The notes under the pieces: generated by a model | What the model was told of the DNA's origin: nothing | Databases searched by the model: none | What the model saw: the letters and a program-made list of their open reading frames with translations, nothing else | Origin: Mycoplasmopsis opalescens ATCC 27921 | GTDB taxonomy: Bacteria; Bacillota_I; Bacilli_A; Mycoplasmatales; Metamycoplasmataceae | NCBI RefSeq assembly: GCF_000712185.1 | Contig: NZ_KL544019.1 | Location: 235,948-299,947, forward strand | Direction of reading: 5' to 3' | DNA length: 64,000 nt | Position numbers and translations under genes: made by a program | In this document: one piece after another, positions 1 through 10,417 of the stretch | Layout of the letters: every line of letters begins with the position of its first letter | How positions within the stretch are numbered: the stretch's first letter is position 1

Positions 1-3000
1 ATTTCTTTAGTTGTGCTAGTTAAAGTTTCATCGCTTGTAGCACCAGATTCTCTTTGTGTAACTTGAAGTTTAATGGTTATTTTAGTTGTGGTGTGTTCCA
101 TGTCACTTTCGTCTAATTCAACTTTATCTACAACTAATTTAATATTTTCTTCTAGTCCTTCTAAAGTAAATTTAGCTTTATCAATATCAATAAATGAAGT
201 TTTTGATTTATCCCCGTCATAGCTTATTTTAGCTTCTTCGATTGCACTGGCTTTTGCGTTTAATTCGTCTTGACTTATCACTGTTGGCATTGGGAGTTCA
301 ACTTCTTGAATTTTAGTGTCAATTTTATCGCTAGTTGCTAATTTAAATTTAAGAGTTAATTTTCCAGCCGCCTTTTGTAAGGTAACTTGGTTATGTTTAT
401 TGCTATTAGATAAATCAGCTTTAGTTGTTGTTGGTTCTACCAAAATAGTGTCGCTTATTGGTGCATCTAATTTTGCTAAAATTACTATAGGAGCGGCATC
501 TTGGCTAGCTTGTGTTGAAACTGGTTGAACATATGAAAGTTGTCCAGTATTTGGTTCGTATGATAGTGTGGTGTTTGAGTTATCAGCTAATTTAGCTAAA
601 AAATCTTTAGCTTCTTTACTGTTATAACCTTTAGCAAACTGTGTTTTAAAAGTTTCACGTCTATTTATGATTTTTTCAACATCACTAGGTTCAAAGCCTT
701 CAATTTTTGTTTCAACATCCATTACAAATGAATTAGCTTCATCAACTTTATAAGATAATTGATAAATAACTTTTCTAAAACCGCCTTCGATTTCTTCTTT
801 TGTAGCTTTTTCACTAGCAAATTTTAATGAACCATCAACCAATTGAACCTTTTCACTTAAACTTTGATTTTCTTTGACTTTTACCTTCACATTAGCTAAG
901 TTTTCAGCAGTTAAATCATCAGCAGAAATTAATTCACCATTAACTTTTAATGCATTATCTTTGGTCGCTGGGTCAATTTCAATATTTTGTTTATCTTGAT
1001 CAACTTTAGCTTTTTCTTCTGATGATAAGTCGTCATAACGTGTAGCTAAATCAGGTACCGCTACTTCAACAACGAATTCTTCTTTATCAATGATAGATTT
1101 ATCAATATCTGCTAAATTAAATTTTAAGTAAAATACTTTTTCACCTTCTGTATAGGTAAATTGGACAAAATTAAATACTTCAGGTTTTGTTAAATCGTTC
1201 ACTTCTGGAGATAAAAATACTATTTTGTCATTAAGTTTTTTATTGAATTTAGCTATAACAACTTTTTTATCGCCTTCGTTAACAAAAACTTCTTGACTTT
1301 CATAATTGTAAGCAACACTTGAGCCAGAAGCTAATGAACGAATAGTTTCTTTAACTTCAATTGTTTTTTCATTGGTAGCTTCTAGAGTATCGGCTTCAAC
1401 TTTGGCATCATATAAAGTTTTTGAATATTTAGCAAAGCCAGTTACTGTGATTTCATATTCTTTTTCTTTTTGTGTTGCTTTGTTTTTTAATTTATAAACT
1501 AAAACTTTTTCACCATTAGTAAATTCAGCTTCTGTGGTGTCTGTATTTTTAATTTTCAATGAATCTTTAACAATTTCAACATCTGCATCTACTTTGTCAG
1601 GCTCTGTAAACTCAATTGTTAAATCTTTAAGGTCATCTTCGCTAAAATCACCAGAATTTTTGCCTTCAAGTGTATTAACTAAAGGTTTAACCAACTTAGA
1701 TGCATCATCCATTTCAAATTCAGATTCAACATTAGGCATATCTAAAGTTCATTTAAATTCTGTTGTTGAAATAATTTTTGCTTCTGTGTGTTGTAGGTAC
1801 CCTACTAATGTGAATTGCTTACTTGATTTATCAAAACTGTATGCTAATTTATTTAATTTAGTTTTGTCACTTTCAACTTGTGATGAAGCTACAAAATCAA
1901 GTTTTTCATCAATAATTTCATATTTGGCAATTACTGCTTCTTTGTTTTCGTCGCCTTCTTTGTATGTTAATTTAATTTCGCCTGTTTTTTTATCATAAAC
2001 AACATCAGTTGCTTCTGATTTTTTAATTGCTTTTTTAACTTCTGCGGTTTTTTGAACAGCTGGATTTTTATCTTTTAAAGAAGTTAAAGCTTGCTCTAAA
2101 ATTGGAGAATATTTGCTTAGGCCTGTTAAGCGAATAGTATAAATTTCTTTTTCCCCGTCTTTGCTTAACTCATATTGCAATAATCTAGTACCTGTTAAAT
2201 TTTCTTCTTCAGTTGCTTCTTTATTAACTAATTTTAAAGAGTTTTCTGTTACCAAAATACCTGTAGCGGCGCCACTTTGGTTATCAATTTCAGCTTTAAT
2301 TTTGCTTACAATTTCTTCTGTTATGTCGCTAGCTTTTTTACTTGTAATATCAGGCACTAAGCTAGTATTAAGTTTAACCAATTTAGAAGCTTTGTCTAAT
2401 TCTTCATTAGTTTGAATTGTTGGAACTTTAACTTCCAAAGCAATAACTTCACTGATTAAGACAGGATCTTTTAATGCAACTTTAAATTCTAATTTGAATT
2501 TGGCTTTATCATTTTCTAAAGTGAATTTAGCTTTATTAACTTTAGTTGCATCTGTTAAATCAGTTGCATCGTCGCTTAAAACAACAAATTTATCACTAAT
2601 AGGATCAATTTTAGCAATAACTTGTTTAGCTCCAGCAAATTCAGCAATAAATTCACCTTTTGAAGGTTCAAATTCGACATAATCGCCTGTACTCAAGGAG
2701 TTAATAGCTCTTTTAACATTTTTGTCATCTTCATTTGTTGCAGCAGCTTTTTTTAGATTTTCAACTAAAACATTAAAATCTTTTGAAGTCTTCTTAAGTC
2801 CTTCTATTTTTACATTCGTATAAGTTTTGGTAGAATTATCTAATTTTAAGGTGTATTTTAAGATTCTTTCACCTTTAATGCATTCTTCTTCAGTTGGTTC
2901 AGGATTAGCGAATTCAAGTGAATTACTTACAATTTCAACTTTATCACTAACTGTATTTGGTTGAAATTCAATAGTTACTTTTTTAAGATGTTCAGGTGTT

Positions 3001-3695
3001 AAATCAGTTGCACTTAAGGAATTTAAATTTTCAATTTCGCTGTAGCTAAGCATAATTTGCTGTGAAGCACGATCAAAAACTGTATCTAAACTAACTTTAG
3101 AATCTGCAACTTCAACTAATTTTTCAGCTTTATTTGTTTTGTAGTTTTTGTCCGTAACAATAACTTTTACATATTCAGTTAAAAATCCATCCTTAATAAC
3201 CGATTGAATAGTTTTATCTTCAGTTACTTCAACAAATTCATTACTTGCTAAATTACCTTTTTCTATTGTAATAGAGCCGTTTTGGTCTTTTTTGGCTCCT
3301 TTGACTTTTGCTAATTCTGTATCAAAATATGCTTTAGAAATTTTTAATTCGCTAATAGTAAATTCTTTTCATTCGCCTTGAACACTATCTTTTTTTAGTG
3401 TGTATCTAACCTTGCGTTCATTGGGTTTTGTTACGTCAATTAATTCTTTCACCAATTCATACTTTTTATCTTTAATTGATTGTTCATTAGCACCAAAACT
3501 AACTTTAATATTGCTTAATGATACTTGATCAGGACTAATTTGAGATTTGTCTCCGTTAAAAGTTACACTTGCAGCATTAAGATATTCTGCAATTTCATTT
3601 TTTATTTGTCCTTCATCTGTTTTAGAACATCCCACAGCAGGTAATACTACTATACCTGCAAGCGGAGTTAAAAACAATAATTTACTTTTTTTCAT
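1..3695 (-). CDS. Large repeat-built surface lipoprotein (3' end outside window)
   Basis: The reading frame runs from ATG 3695 past base 1, so at least 1,231 residues are present and the C-terminus is missing. The start has a GGAGA ribosome site 6 nt upstream. Residues 1-25 form a signal peptide (lysines, hydrophobic core) ending in the lipobox AVGC, so the protein should be lipid-anchored and exposed on the membrane. UGA Trp codons lie at about 3366-3368 and 1749-1751. A module with the pattern SL-x-F-x-N ... TEEE ... G-x-R-x-L-x-Y-x-L recurs starting near 2942, 2275, 1592 and 862, with a weaker copy near 3470, giving a period of about 225-245 residues. This resembles the 'lipoprotein 17-related variable surface protein' families of mycoplasmas (from memory). 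Rich in Lys, Glu and Asp, no cysteine-rich region. Function unknown; probably surface interaction or antigenic variation. Confidence 0.85.
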
Positions 3696-3761
3696 ATTGT
3701 CTCCTTTTTTATAAAGCAATTTTATAATATTAATAATTTAATAATTATTTTTGGCGAATAA

Positions 3762-3798
3762 TTTACCAAAATACATATAAAACAATTATTTTGGTAAA
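3762..3798. repeat. Intergenic palindrome, ACCAAAA/TTTTGGT type
   Basis: Perfect 12-bp arms TTTACCAAAATA (3762-3773) and TATTTTGGTAAA (3787-3798) around a 13-nt loop. The ends match other intergenic palindromes in this window (e.g. 36082-36112), but the inner ACTGTA core is absent here. Confidence 0.6.
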
Positions 3799-3913
3799 AT
3801 ATTAATAAAAATTATTAGGCAAAGTGTATAGCACTTTTAATATTTTTTAACTTAATTTTTCATAATTATTATTAGCTTTTTATTTCTTGAAAATTAAAAA
3901 ATATTTATTTTTC

Positions 3914-3970
3914 TATAATAAAAAGAATTATATAATTATTCAGTTGCTGTCAAGCACTTTTACTTGACAG
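3914..3970 (+). promoter_or_regulatory. rpsP promoter and 5'-leader hairpin
   Basis: TATAAT boxes at 3914-3919 and 3931-3936 precede a perfect 8-bp hairpin, CTGTCAAG (3947-3954) and CTTGACAG (3963-3970), with an 8-nt loop. From the second box, transcription would start near 3943, placing the hairpin at the very 5' end of the rpsP-trmD-rplS mRNA. It could stabilise the mRNA or be a ribosomal-protein leader; this is inference. Confidence 0.5.
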
Positions 3971-3996
3971 GCAAGTTAAATAATTAGGAGGTTTAA

Positions 3997-4263
3997 ATGG
4001 TAAAAATTAGATTAAAACGTCAAGGAAGTAAATTTAATGCTTGCTACAAAATTGTAGCAGCTGATTCAAGAGCTCCACGTGACGGCCGTTTCATTGAAGC
4101 ATTAGGACAATACAACCCACACACTAAATCATTCGTTTTAGACGAAGCTAAAACACAAAAATGAATCGAAAACGGTGCACAATTAACACAAGTTGTTAGT
4201 GACTTATTTAGAAAACATTCACTTAATGCAAAATTTTTAGCAAACAAACAAGCTAAAAAATAA
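3997..4263 (+). CDS. rpsP: 30S ribosomal protein S16
   Basis: An 88-residue protein starting [12 protein letters not shown], with the S16 signatures [22 protein letters not shown] (split: YKIVAADSR, then DGRFIE) and YNP, at the usual S16 length. S16 binds 16S rRNA early in small-subunit assembly. AGGAGG at 3987-3992 fixes the start. One UGA Trp occurs (about 4162). It opens the rpsP-trmD-rplS unit with only 6 nt before trmD; this gene order is common in Firmicutes and mollicutes, where rimM often lies between rpsP and trmD but is missing here. Confidence 0.97.
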
Positions 4264-4269
4264 TTAGCT

Positions 4270-4971
4270 ATGAAAATAAACTTTTTAACACTTTTTCCAC
4301 GGTACTACGAGCCTTTTAGTAATGAATCTATTATTAAAAGAGCAATCGAAAAAAAACTTGTCGAAATTGAAGTTATCGATTTTCGAAACTTTTCATTAAA
4401 TAAGCACCATAAAGTTGATGATGAAATTTTTGGTGGTGGTCATGGCTTATTATTGCAAGTTGAACCAATTGATTTAGCGCTAATTGATTTAGAAAAAAGA
4501 AGCAATAAAGAAGCTACAAAACTAAAAGTTTTAGTTTCGCCACAAGGAAAAGTATTTAATCAACAAATGGCTAATGAATGAGCAAAAAATTACCAGGAAA
4601 TTACTTTTATTTCAGGTCGCTACGAAGGATTCGATGAACGTGTTGTCGAATTAGTAGATTGTGAAGTATCAATCGGTGATTTTGTTTTAACCGGGGGCGA
4701 ATTACCATCAATGGTAATGGCTGATAGCGTAATTCGGTTAGTTCCAGGTGTAATAAATCAATTAAGTCATGAGCTCGATAGTTTTCAAGGTAATGGTTTA
4801 TTAGATTATCCTCAATATACTAGACCAAGAAATTATAAAGGTATGGTTGTTCCAGACGTCTTATTTAATGGAGACCATAAAGCGATTGAAAAGTGAAAAA
4901 AAGAAGCACAAATAGCAAAAACAAAGAAAAATCGACCAGATTTACTTGAAAGGATGCCTAAAAATGATTAA
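4270..4971 (+). CDS. trmD: tRNA (guanine37-N1)-methyltransferase
   Basis: A 233-residue SPOUT methyltransferase that makes m1G37 in tRNAs with CNN anticodons, preventing +1 frameshifting. The N-terminus [16 protein letters not shown], the [12 protein letters not shown] segment and the knot region [12 protein letters not shown] followed by [11 protein letters not shown] are diagnostic. UGA Trp codons are at 4579-4581 and 4894-4896. The length is typical for the family. The gene follows rpsP by 6 nt without a strong ribosome site of its own and overlaps the start of rplS by 8 nt, so translation is probably coupled along the unit. Confidence 0.97.
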
Positions 4972-5320
4972 TAAATTAATTCAAGCAGTTGAAAATAACC
5001 AATTACGTAAAGACCACCCATCATTCCGTGTTGGTGACAACGTTAAAGTGCATGTTAGAATTCGTGAAGGTGGAAAAGAAAGAATTCAGATTTTTGAAGG
5101 TTTAGTTATTTCTAAAAAAGAAAGTGGAACCCGTGAAACTTTTACAGTTCGTAAAATTTCATTCGGTGTTGGTGTTGAACGTGTTTTCCCACTTCACTCA
5201 CCAGTTATTGCTTCAATCGAAGTTGTTCGTTCAAACAAAGTTAGACGTGCAAAATTAAACTACATTCGTGAAAGAAGTGGTAAATCAGCTCGTTTAAAAG
5301 AAATCAAAAGAACAAAATAA
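4964..5320 (+). CDS. rplS: 50S ribosomal protein L19
   Basis: A 118-residue protein with the L19 hallmarks [23 protein letters not shown] and [15 protein letters not shown]19 sits at the subunit interface of the ribosome. I chose ATG 4964, which starts inside the last codons of trmD, because the product then begins [10 protein letters not shown] as in the family; an upstream in-frame start at 4946 would add six residues that are trmD coding sequence. AAAGGA at 4949-4954 is the likely ribosome site. It ends the operon and is followed at once by a terminator hairpin. Confidence 0.96.
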   Translation: MINKLIQAVENNQLRKDHPSFRVGDNVKVHVRIREGGKERIQIFEGLVISKKESGTRETFTVRKISFGVGVERVFPLHSPVIASIEVVRSNKVRRAKLNYIRERSGKSARLKEIKRTK

Positions 5321-5340
5321 TCCTTGTTATTTAACTTAAT

Positions 5341-5371
5341 AATAGCCTACACAAGGCTATTTTTATTTTTT
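5341..5371 (+). terminator. Terminator after rplS
   Basis: AATAGCC (5341-5347), 7-nt loop, GGCTATT (5355-5361), then a T-rich run. Typical intrinsic terminator closing rpsP-trmD-rplS. Confidence 0.85.
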
Positions 5372-5396
5372 TAAGCCATAAAATCAAAATAAAAAA

Positions 5397-5438
5397 CCAT
5401 TGAAAAATAAGTCCAAAACTAGCAATAATTTTCAATGG
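5397..5438. repeat. Hairpin repeat, copy 1 (28-nt shared core)
   Basis: CCATTGAAAA (5397-5406) and TTTTCAATGG (5429-5438) form a perfect 10-bp inverted repeat. The inner 28 nt (5408-5435) recur identically at 5481-5508, exactly 73 bp downstream. Confidence 0.8.
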
Positions 5439-5462
5439 GATTGCATAAAATTAATATTTTAG

Positions 5463-5515
5463 TATAATATAATTGAAAATTAAGTCCAAAACTAGCAATA
5501 ATTTTCAACGGGAGG
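5463..5515 (+). promoter_or_regulatory. Promoter and 5' hairpin (repeat copy 2) of the DUF4143 ATPase gene
   Basis: TATAAT at 5463-5468 would start transcription near 5475. The leader then begins with TTGAAAATTA (5473-5482) pairing perfectly with TAATTTTCAA (5499-5508) around a 16-nt loop, and the ribosome site GGGAGG follows at 5510-5515. The hairpin could control access to the ribosome site. The 28-nt core is a second copy of 5408-5435. Confidence 0.6.
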
Positions 5516-5520
5516 ATAAA

Positions 5521-6780
5521 ATGATTATTAAAAGAGATGTGTATTTAAAAAAAATAATAAGCAAAATGAATAACGGATTAGTTAAAATCATAACTGGTAT
5601 CAGAAGATGTGGAAAATCATTTTTATTAAATAACATATTTTACAGCTATCTAATCTCCATAGGAATAGACAAAAGTCATATTATTCAACTTTCAATGGAT
5701 AAATTTGAAAATGAGGATTTATTGGATGCAAAAGCTCTTTATCATCATATACTTAACCAAATTAAAGATGAAAATCAATATTATATTTTTATAGATGAAA
5801 TACAAGAAGTTAAGGATTTTTTTAAAACATTAAACAGCTTAATGCAATATAAAAATATTGATCTATATGTAACTGGCTCTAATTCAAAAATGTTATCAAA
5901 TGATATCGCAACGGAATTTAGAGGTCGCGGTGATCAAATTCACCTGTACCCGCTTAGTTTTAGTGAATTTTATAGTGCTTTTGAAGGGGTGGATTTTGAT
6001 ATTGCATTTGATAGATTTATTACTTATGGTAGTTTGCCATTTATAACTAAAATTGAAGATACAGAAAGTAAAATAGATTATTTAAAAAATCTCTCTAAAG
6101 AGGTTTATTTGAAAGACATAGAATCCAGATATCAGATTAAAAATAAAAATGCTTTAACAGAAATTTTAAATTATATTTCTTCAAATATTGGATCTTTAAC
6201 AAGTCCTTTAAAGTTGGCTAATTATTTTAAATCAAATCGTATTGAAGACATATCTAGAAACACAGTTGAAAATTATTTATTAGCTTTAGAAGATTCTTTT
6301 TTAATATATAAAAGTACTAGATATGATATTAAAGGCAAAAAATATATTGCTTCACCTTATAAATATTATTTTTGTGATATGGGATTAAGAAATGAAAGAA
6401 TTAATTTTAGACAAATTGAACCCACTCACATTATGGAAAACATAATTTATAATGAGCTCAAGGTTCGAGGTTATCAAATCGATGTCGGAGTTGTAGAAAT
6501 AAATGAAAAAAACCAAAATAACACCTATAGCAAAAAAAATATAGAAATAGATTTTGTGGCTAATAGGGGCAATAATAAGATCTATATCCAATCAGCTTTT
6601 TCTTTATGAGATCCAGAAAAAATCAGCCAAGAAAAAAGGCCATTGAACAAAGTCAATGATTCATTTAAAAAAGTCATCATTGTTAGAGATAATATTGAGC
6701 TCAAAAGAGATGAAAATGGCATAATTATAGTTGGTTTAAAGAGCTTTTTAGTTAATGAAAATATTTTAGAAGTCTTATAA
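5521..6780 (+). CDS. AAA-type ATP-binding protein with DUF4143-like C-terminus
   Basis: A 419-residue protein. The P-loop is GIRRCGKS (about residues 26-33), followed by the Walker B-like stretch IFIDEIQEV (about 96-104) and the sensor-like segment VTGSNSKMLS. The C-terminal half carries the DUF4143-style nuclease-like pattern NIIYNELKVRGYQIDVG and IEIDFVAN. These 'ATP-binding protein' genes are widespread, often in strain-variable copies, and their role is not settled; a link to mobile or defence functions is only suspected. GGAGG 5 nt before ATG 5521 fixes the start rather than an in-frame codon at 5473. One UGA Trp at 6607-6609. It is a single-gene unit with its own promoter and a strong terminator. 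Confidence 0.85.
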
Positions 6781-6790
6781 TTATTTCAAT

Positions 6791-6843
6791 TTTAAAATGC
6801 AAATCAAGAAAATATAAAAGTCGTTCTTGATTTGCATTTTAAA
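6791..6843. terminator. Bidirectional terminator, perfect 20-bp stem
   Basis: Positions 6791-6810 and 6824-6843 are perfect reverse complements (20 bp) around a 13-nt loop. It lies between the convergent ATPase (+) and YwaF-like (-) genes and has T or A runs on either side, so it probably serves both. Confidence 0.8.
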
Positions 6844-6870
6844 TAAATATTAATGATTAATTAAAAAGAA

Positions 6871-7713
6871 TTATTTTATTTCTTTTGTTTCTTTTTTATC
6901 TTTCTTTACTTTGCTATTAGCTAATTTAGTTTTAAAAGAATTTCATACAATGGGTGCAGTTTTATAAAATCTTTGTTCTTTGGGTAAAAATAATTCTGCA
7001 ATTAACCCGGCTAAGAAAATTATTGGTGCTACCAATAAGGACATCATAGGTCCAATTAATCAAGGAACTTCTTCTACTGGTGATTCAAGAATAAATAAAA
7101 CTGATGTGGTAAATACCAATTTATATTTATATTCAGAAATTTTAAATAATCCTATTAGCATCAAACCAATAATCATTAAGCAAGCTGATCCGGCTAACCA
7201 TGACAAAACATTTGAAACTCTTAATTTTACAAATTTTCCAACATATAAATACAAGCATCCAATTAATAAAAATGTATGCGAAAACATTGATTTGTAAGTG
7301 TCATAAGATTCTTTTTTTGCTTCAGAAGCCAAAATATAAAATGTTGGGTAAAATGTTGCGACTAATGTCCCAAATATTCCCCCTCAAGCAGTAAAGATTG
7401 CAAAATGCCTTCAAAAGAAGGTATTTTTATTTTTAATTAAAGCTAAAATAGCTATAAATAAGCTAAAAAAGTTACAAGGCCAATAAGGCACAATTTGCGT
7501 ATAATAACCAATTATTCCTTCTTTATCAATATAATTAGTGAAAAGGTCATAATACATTTGCGATAAATGTATTAATAATGAACCAAGCCCAAAAAATAAT
7601 AAAAATCAATTTCTTCATTTATCCTTTTTAATAAAGTATCCCCCGGCTAAAATTCCTATTGTGCTAGTAAGGGAAAAAACAATATACATAATATGTAATT
7701 TATCAAAAAGCAT
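6871..7713 (-). CDS. YwaF-like (TIGR02206-type) integral membrane protein
   Basis: A 280-residue protein starting MLFDKLHIMYIVFS with several hydrophobic helices, roughly at residues 6-24, 35-50, 75-95, 100-120, 140-158, 175-200 and 220-245. The pattern WRNWFLLFFGLGSLLIHLS near the N-terminus and VPYWPCNFFSLF resemble the YwaF/TIGR02206 family of conserved membrane proteins found in Bacillus and mollicutes. Function unknown. The tail after residue 250 is basic and cytoplasmic. AGAGAGGAAAT precedes ATG 7713. It converges on the ATPase gene and diverges from tex. Several UGA Trp codons are needed to read through. Confidence 0.75.
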
Positions 7714-8040
7714 ATTTCCTCTCTCAATATTCTAGATTTTACCAATTCATATGTGTATTAAAATATTTTAAATTATATTATGAATTGCTTTTTTTAGACA
7801 TTCATTTATTAATGGATGATTGAAATTATAAAAATTTAGTTTTTGTATTATTTTTACTTAAAACTATACTTTTATGTTTTTTGATATTAGACAAAAACAA
7901 TTCATAAATAAAACTATTTTTTAATAAAAACAAGTCTTTAGAATGTATTTTTAGTTAGAAAAATTGCTTTAATTTTTACACAAAAATTTCTATAAATTTT
8001 TATTTTAGTAAAATATATAAATACCAAAAAAGGAGAAAAA
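7714..8040. other. Intergenic region before tex
   Basis: 327 bp, very AT-rich, no gene seen. It should hold divergent promoters for the YwaF-like gene and tex; for tex a TAAAAT-like box lies near 8010 and AAGGAG precedes the ATG. An imperfect palindrome CATTCATTTATTAATGGATG lies at about 7799-7818; no other structure is evident. Confidence 0.5.
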
Positions 8041-10194
8041 ATGTCTATAGCAATCGATCTAGTTGCCAAAAAATTAAATATTAATAACCAGCAAGTTATA
8101 ACAGTTTTAAATTTGCTTAATGAAGGCTCAACTGTGCCTTTTATTGCACGATATCGTCAAGGTCAAACGGGTGGATTAAATGAAGAAATAATCCAAGAAA
8201 TTGGGAAATTGTTTGATTATGAAACCGAATTAATTGAACGTAAAGAATACGTTATTTCTGTTTTAAAAGATAAGGGATTATTAAATCCTGAAATTGAAAA
8301 TAAAATTAATCAAGCACAAACTAAGGCAGAAGTTGAAAATATTTATGAACCATTTAAAGTTGGTAAAAAAACTAAAGCAAGCGAAGCGATTGCTTTAGGT
8401 TTAGAACCATTAGCATTAGCTATTATGAATAGCACCGATGAAAAATTTAATCCATACCATGAAGCTGATAAATACGTTGATGGCGATAAAATTATCAACC
8501 GTGAATTTGCAATTACACAAGCCCAATTTATTATTGCTCAAATCATTTCACAAGATATTACAACCAGACAATATGTTAAAGACTATATCTATAATCGCGG
8601 CTTTATTGTAACTAAAATTAAGAAAAATGCCGAAGATGAAAAAGAAGTTTTTGCTCAATATTATGATTTTCAAGAAAGAGCAAATCGCATCCCAAACCAC
8701 CGTGTTTTAGCTATTTCACGTGGCGAAGATAAAAAAATTCTTTCATATTCTTTTGCCTACGAAACCAAAACAATTCTTTACAACTTAAACAATAAATATT
8801 TCAAGATACCTCGCACAGGAAAAATAATTCAAGCTTCGTTAATCGATGCGCTAGATAGACTAATTTACCCTTCAATCGAAAGAGAAATTAAGGCAGATTT
8901 ATTTGCAAGAGCTGAAAAAGAAGCCATAATTCTTTTTGGCGAAAGCTTAGAAAATATGCTTTTATGACCCGCAGTTAGGGATAAATGGATTTTAGCCATT
9001 GACCCAGCTTATGTGAATGGATGCAAGGTTGCTATTCTTGATCCACAAGGCAGTTTTAAAGAAAAAGACATTATTTTTCCAAATGCACCATTAAACAAAA
9101 AAGCGGAAGCTGCAGGCATTTTAGCAAAATTATGCGATAAATATCCTATCGATATTATCGTTATAGGTAATGGTACAGCTTCACGTGAGACTGAGGAATT
9201 TATCGCAAAATTTTTAGAATTGCGTCGTAAAATTAATAAAAATATTAATACGCAATACGCAATTGTAAGCGAAATTGGTGCCTCTGTTTATTCAGCTTCA
9301 AAAATCGCAATTGAAGAATTCCCATCACTTAGCGTTGAAGAAAGATCAGCCATAAATATTGGTCGTCGATTCCAAGATCCACTTAATGAACTAATTAAAA
9401 TTGATCCTAAAGCCATTGGAGTTGGTCAATATCAACATGATGTTGACCAAAAAGAACTAAGTAAAAATTTAGAATTCAAAGTAAATAAAGTTGTTAATAT
9501 GGTTGGTGTTGATCTTAACTCTGCCACAAAAACAATTTTGACTTTTATTTCAGGTTTAAGCAATAAATTAGCTGGAAACATAATTGCTTATCGTGAAGAA
9601 CAAGGCAAATTTAGTGACCGCAATCAGCTTAAACAAGTTAAAGGTTTAGGAGCTAAAGCCTTTGAGCAGTCAGTAGGTTTTTTAAGAATTCATGATTCAA
9701 AAATCTTTTTTGATCGTACATCAATTCACCCTGAAAGTTACCAATTAGCCTATGAGCTAGTGAAATTAATTGATTTAGACTTAGAAAATATTGATAAAGA
9801 ATTATTAAAAAAACAAGATGTAAAACATCTTGCTAAAGAATTAAATTCAAATACTTATGATATTCAATTAATTATTGATTCTTTATTAAATCCAACTAAA
9901 GATATTAGGGATGGTAAAGATGGTTATATCCTTAAAAAAGACATTTTAAAAATCGAAGACCTAAAACCTGAAATGATTTTGGAAGGTAGTGTTTTAAACA
10001 TCACAGATTTTGGTGCTTTTATTTATATCGGGCTTAAGGAAGCGGCTTTAGTCCATATTTCAAATATGAAAAAAGACAAAAACCACTTTATTAAGCACCC
10101 TTCTGAAGTTTTAAAGGTTGGCGATAATGTTAAAATTCAAATCATTGATATCGACTTAAAAAGGTCAAGAATTCAAGCTAAACTGATTTATTAA
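8041..10194 (+). CDS. tex: Tex-family RNA-binding transcription accessory protein
   Basis: A 717-residue Tex/YdcI protein. Order: N-terminal HTH-like helices with the conserved TVPFIARYRQGQTGGLNEE segment (about residues 31-49), the YqgF/RuvC-like fold beginning ILAIDPAY (about 318), a double helix-hairpin-helix region around LAGNIIAYREEQGKFSDR and VKGLGAKAFEQ, and a C-terminal S1 RNA-binding domain (ILEGSVLNITDFGAFI to the end). Tex binds nucleic acids and is linked to transcription fidelity or RNA surveillance; its precise role is uncertain. Length is near the family norm (about 720-780). GGAG is 6 nt before ATG 8041. UGA Trp at 8965-8967. Single-gene unit with a terminator. Confidence 0.95.
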
Positions 10195-10205
10195 AATAAA
10201 AAAAT

Positions 10206-10231
10206 TAACTGCAAACAGTTATTTTTTTTAT
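10206..10231 (+). terminator. Terminator after tex
   Basis: TAACTG (10206-10211), CAAA loop, CAGTTA (10216-10221), followed by an uninterrupted T run. Confidence 0.85.
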
Positions 10232-10319
10232 TTATATTTAGAATTTAAATTAATTAATTTTAGAACTTGTAAAATACAATATTACAATAAATTAAGTTTA
10301 ATTTAAATTCTAAATATAA
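10232..10319. repeat. 22-bp perfect inverted repeat around a 44-nt spacer
   Basis: Arms 10232-10253 and 10298-10319 are exact reverse complements (22 bp, ending TTTAGAATTTAAATTAA / reverse). The 44-nt spacer has no ORF. It lies outside both neighbouring terminators, so it is not needed for termination. It could be the remnant of a small inserted element. Confidence 0.7.
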
Positions 10320-10370
10320 TATAAAACTTCAATATTTAATGCATTTATTATTGTTTAGGAAGAGCTAAAA

Positions 10371-10406
10371 AAATATAAAAGATACATAATTGTGTCTTTT
10401 ATATTT
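10371..10406 (-). terminator. Terminator for trmB
   Basis: AAATATAAAAGA (10371-10382) pairs with TCTTTTATATTT (10395-10406); inner bases extend the stem to 16 bp with one G-T pair. It lies 12 nt beyond the trmB stop codon. Confidence 0.7.
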
Positions 10407-10417
10407 TGACAAAATAT

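Larger units (their letters stand above)
3696..3996. other. Divergent intergenic region, lipoprotein / rpsP
   Basis: This 301-bp gap contains no gene I can support. It holds the promoter region of the leftward lipoprotein, a perfect 12-bp inverted repeat (3762-3798), two TATAAT boxes for rpsP (3914-3919 and 3931-3936) and a leader hairpin (3947-3970). Confidence 0.6.

Noticed and set aside
1534..2682. Long plus-strand ORFs opposite the lipoprotein
   Set aside because: They are antisense frames of the repetitive lipoprotein gene, with poor codon use and no ribosome sites.
3695..3719. Homopolymer phase-variation switch at the lipoprotein start
   Set aside because: The A run before the ribosome site is only about six bases, too short to be a convincing slip site.
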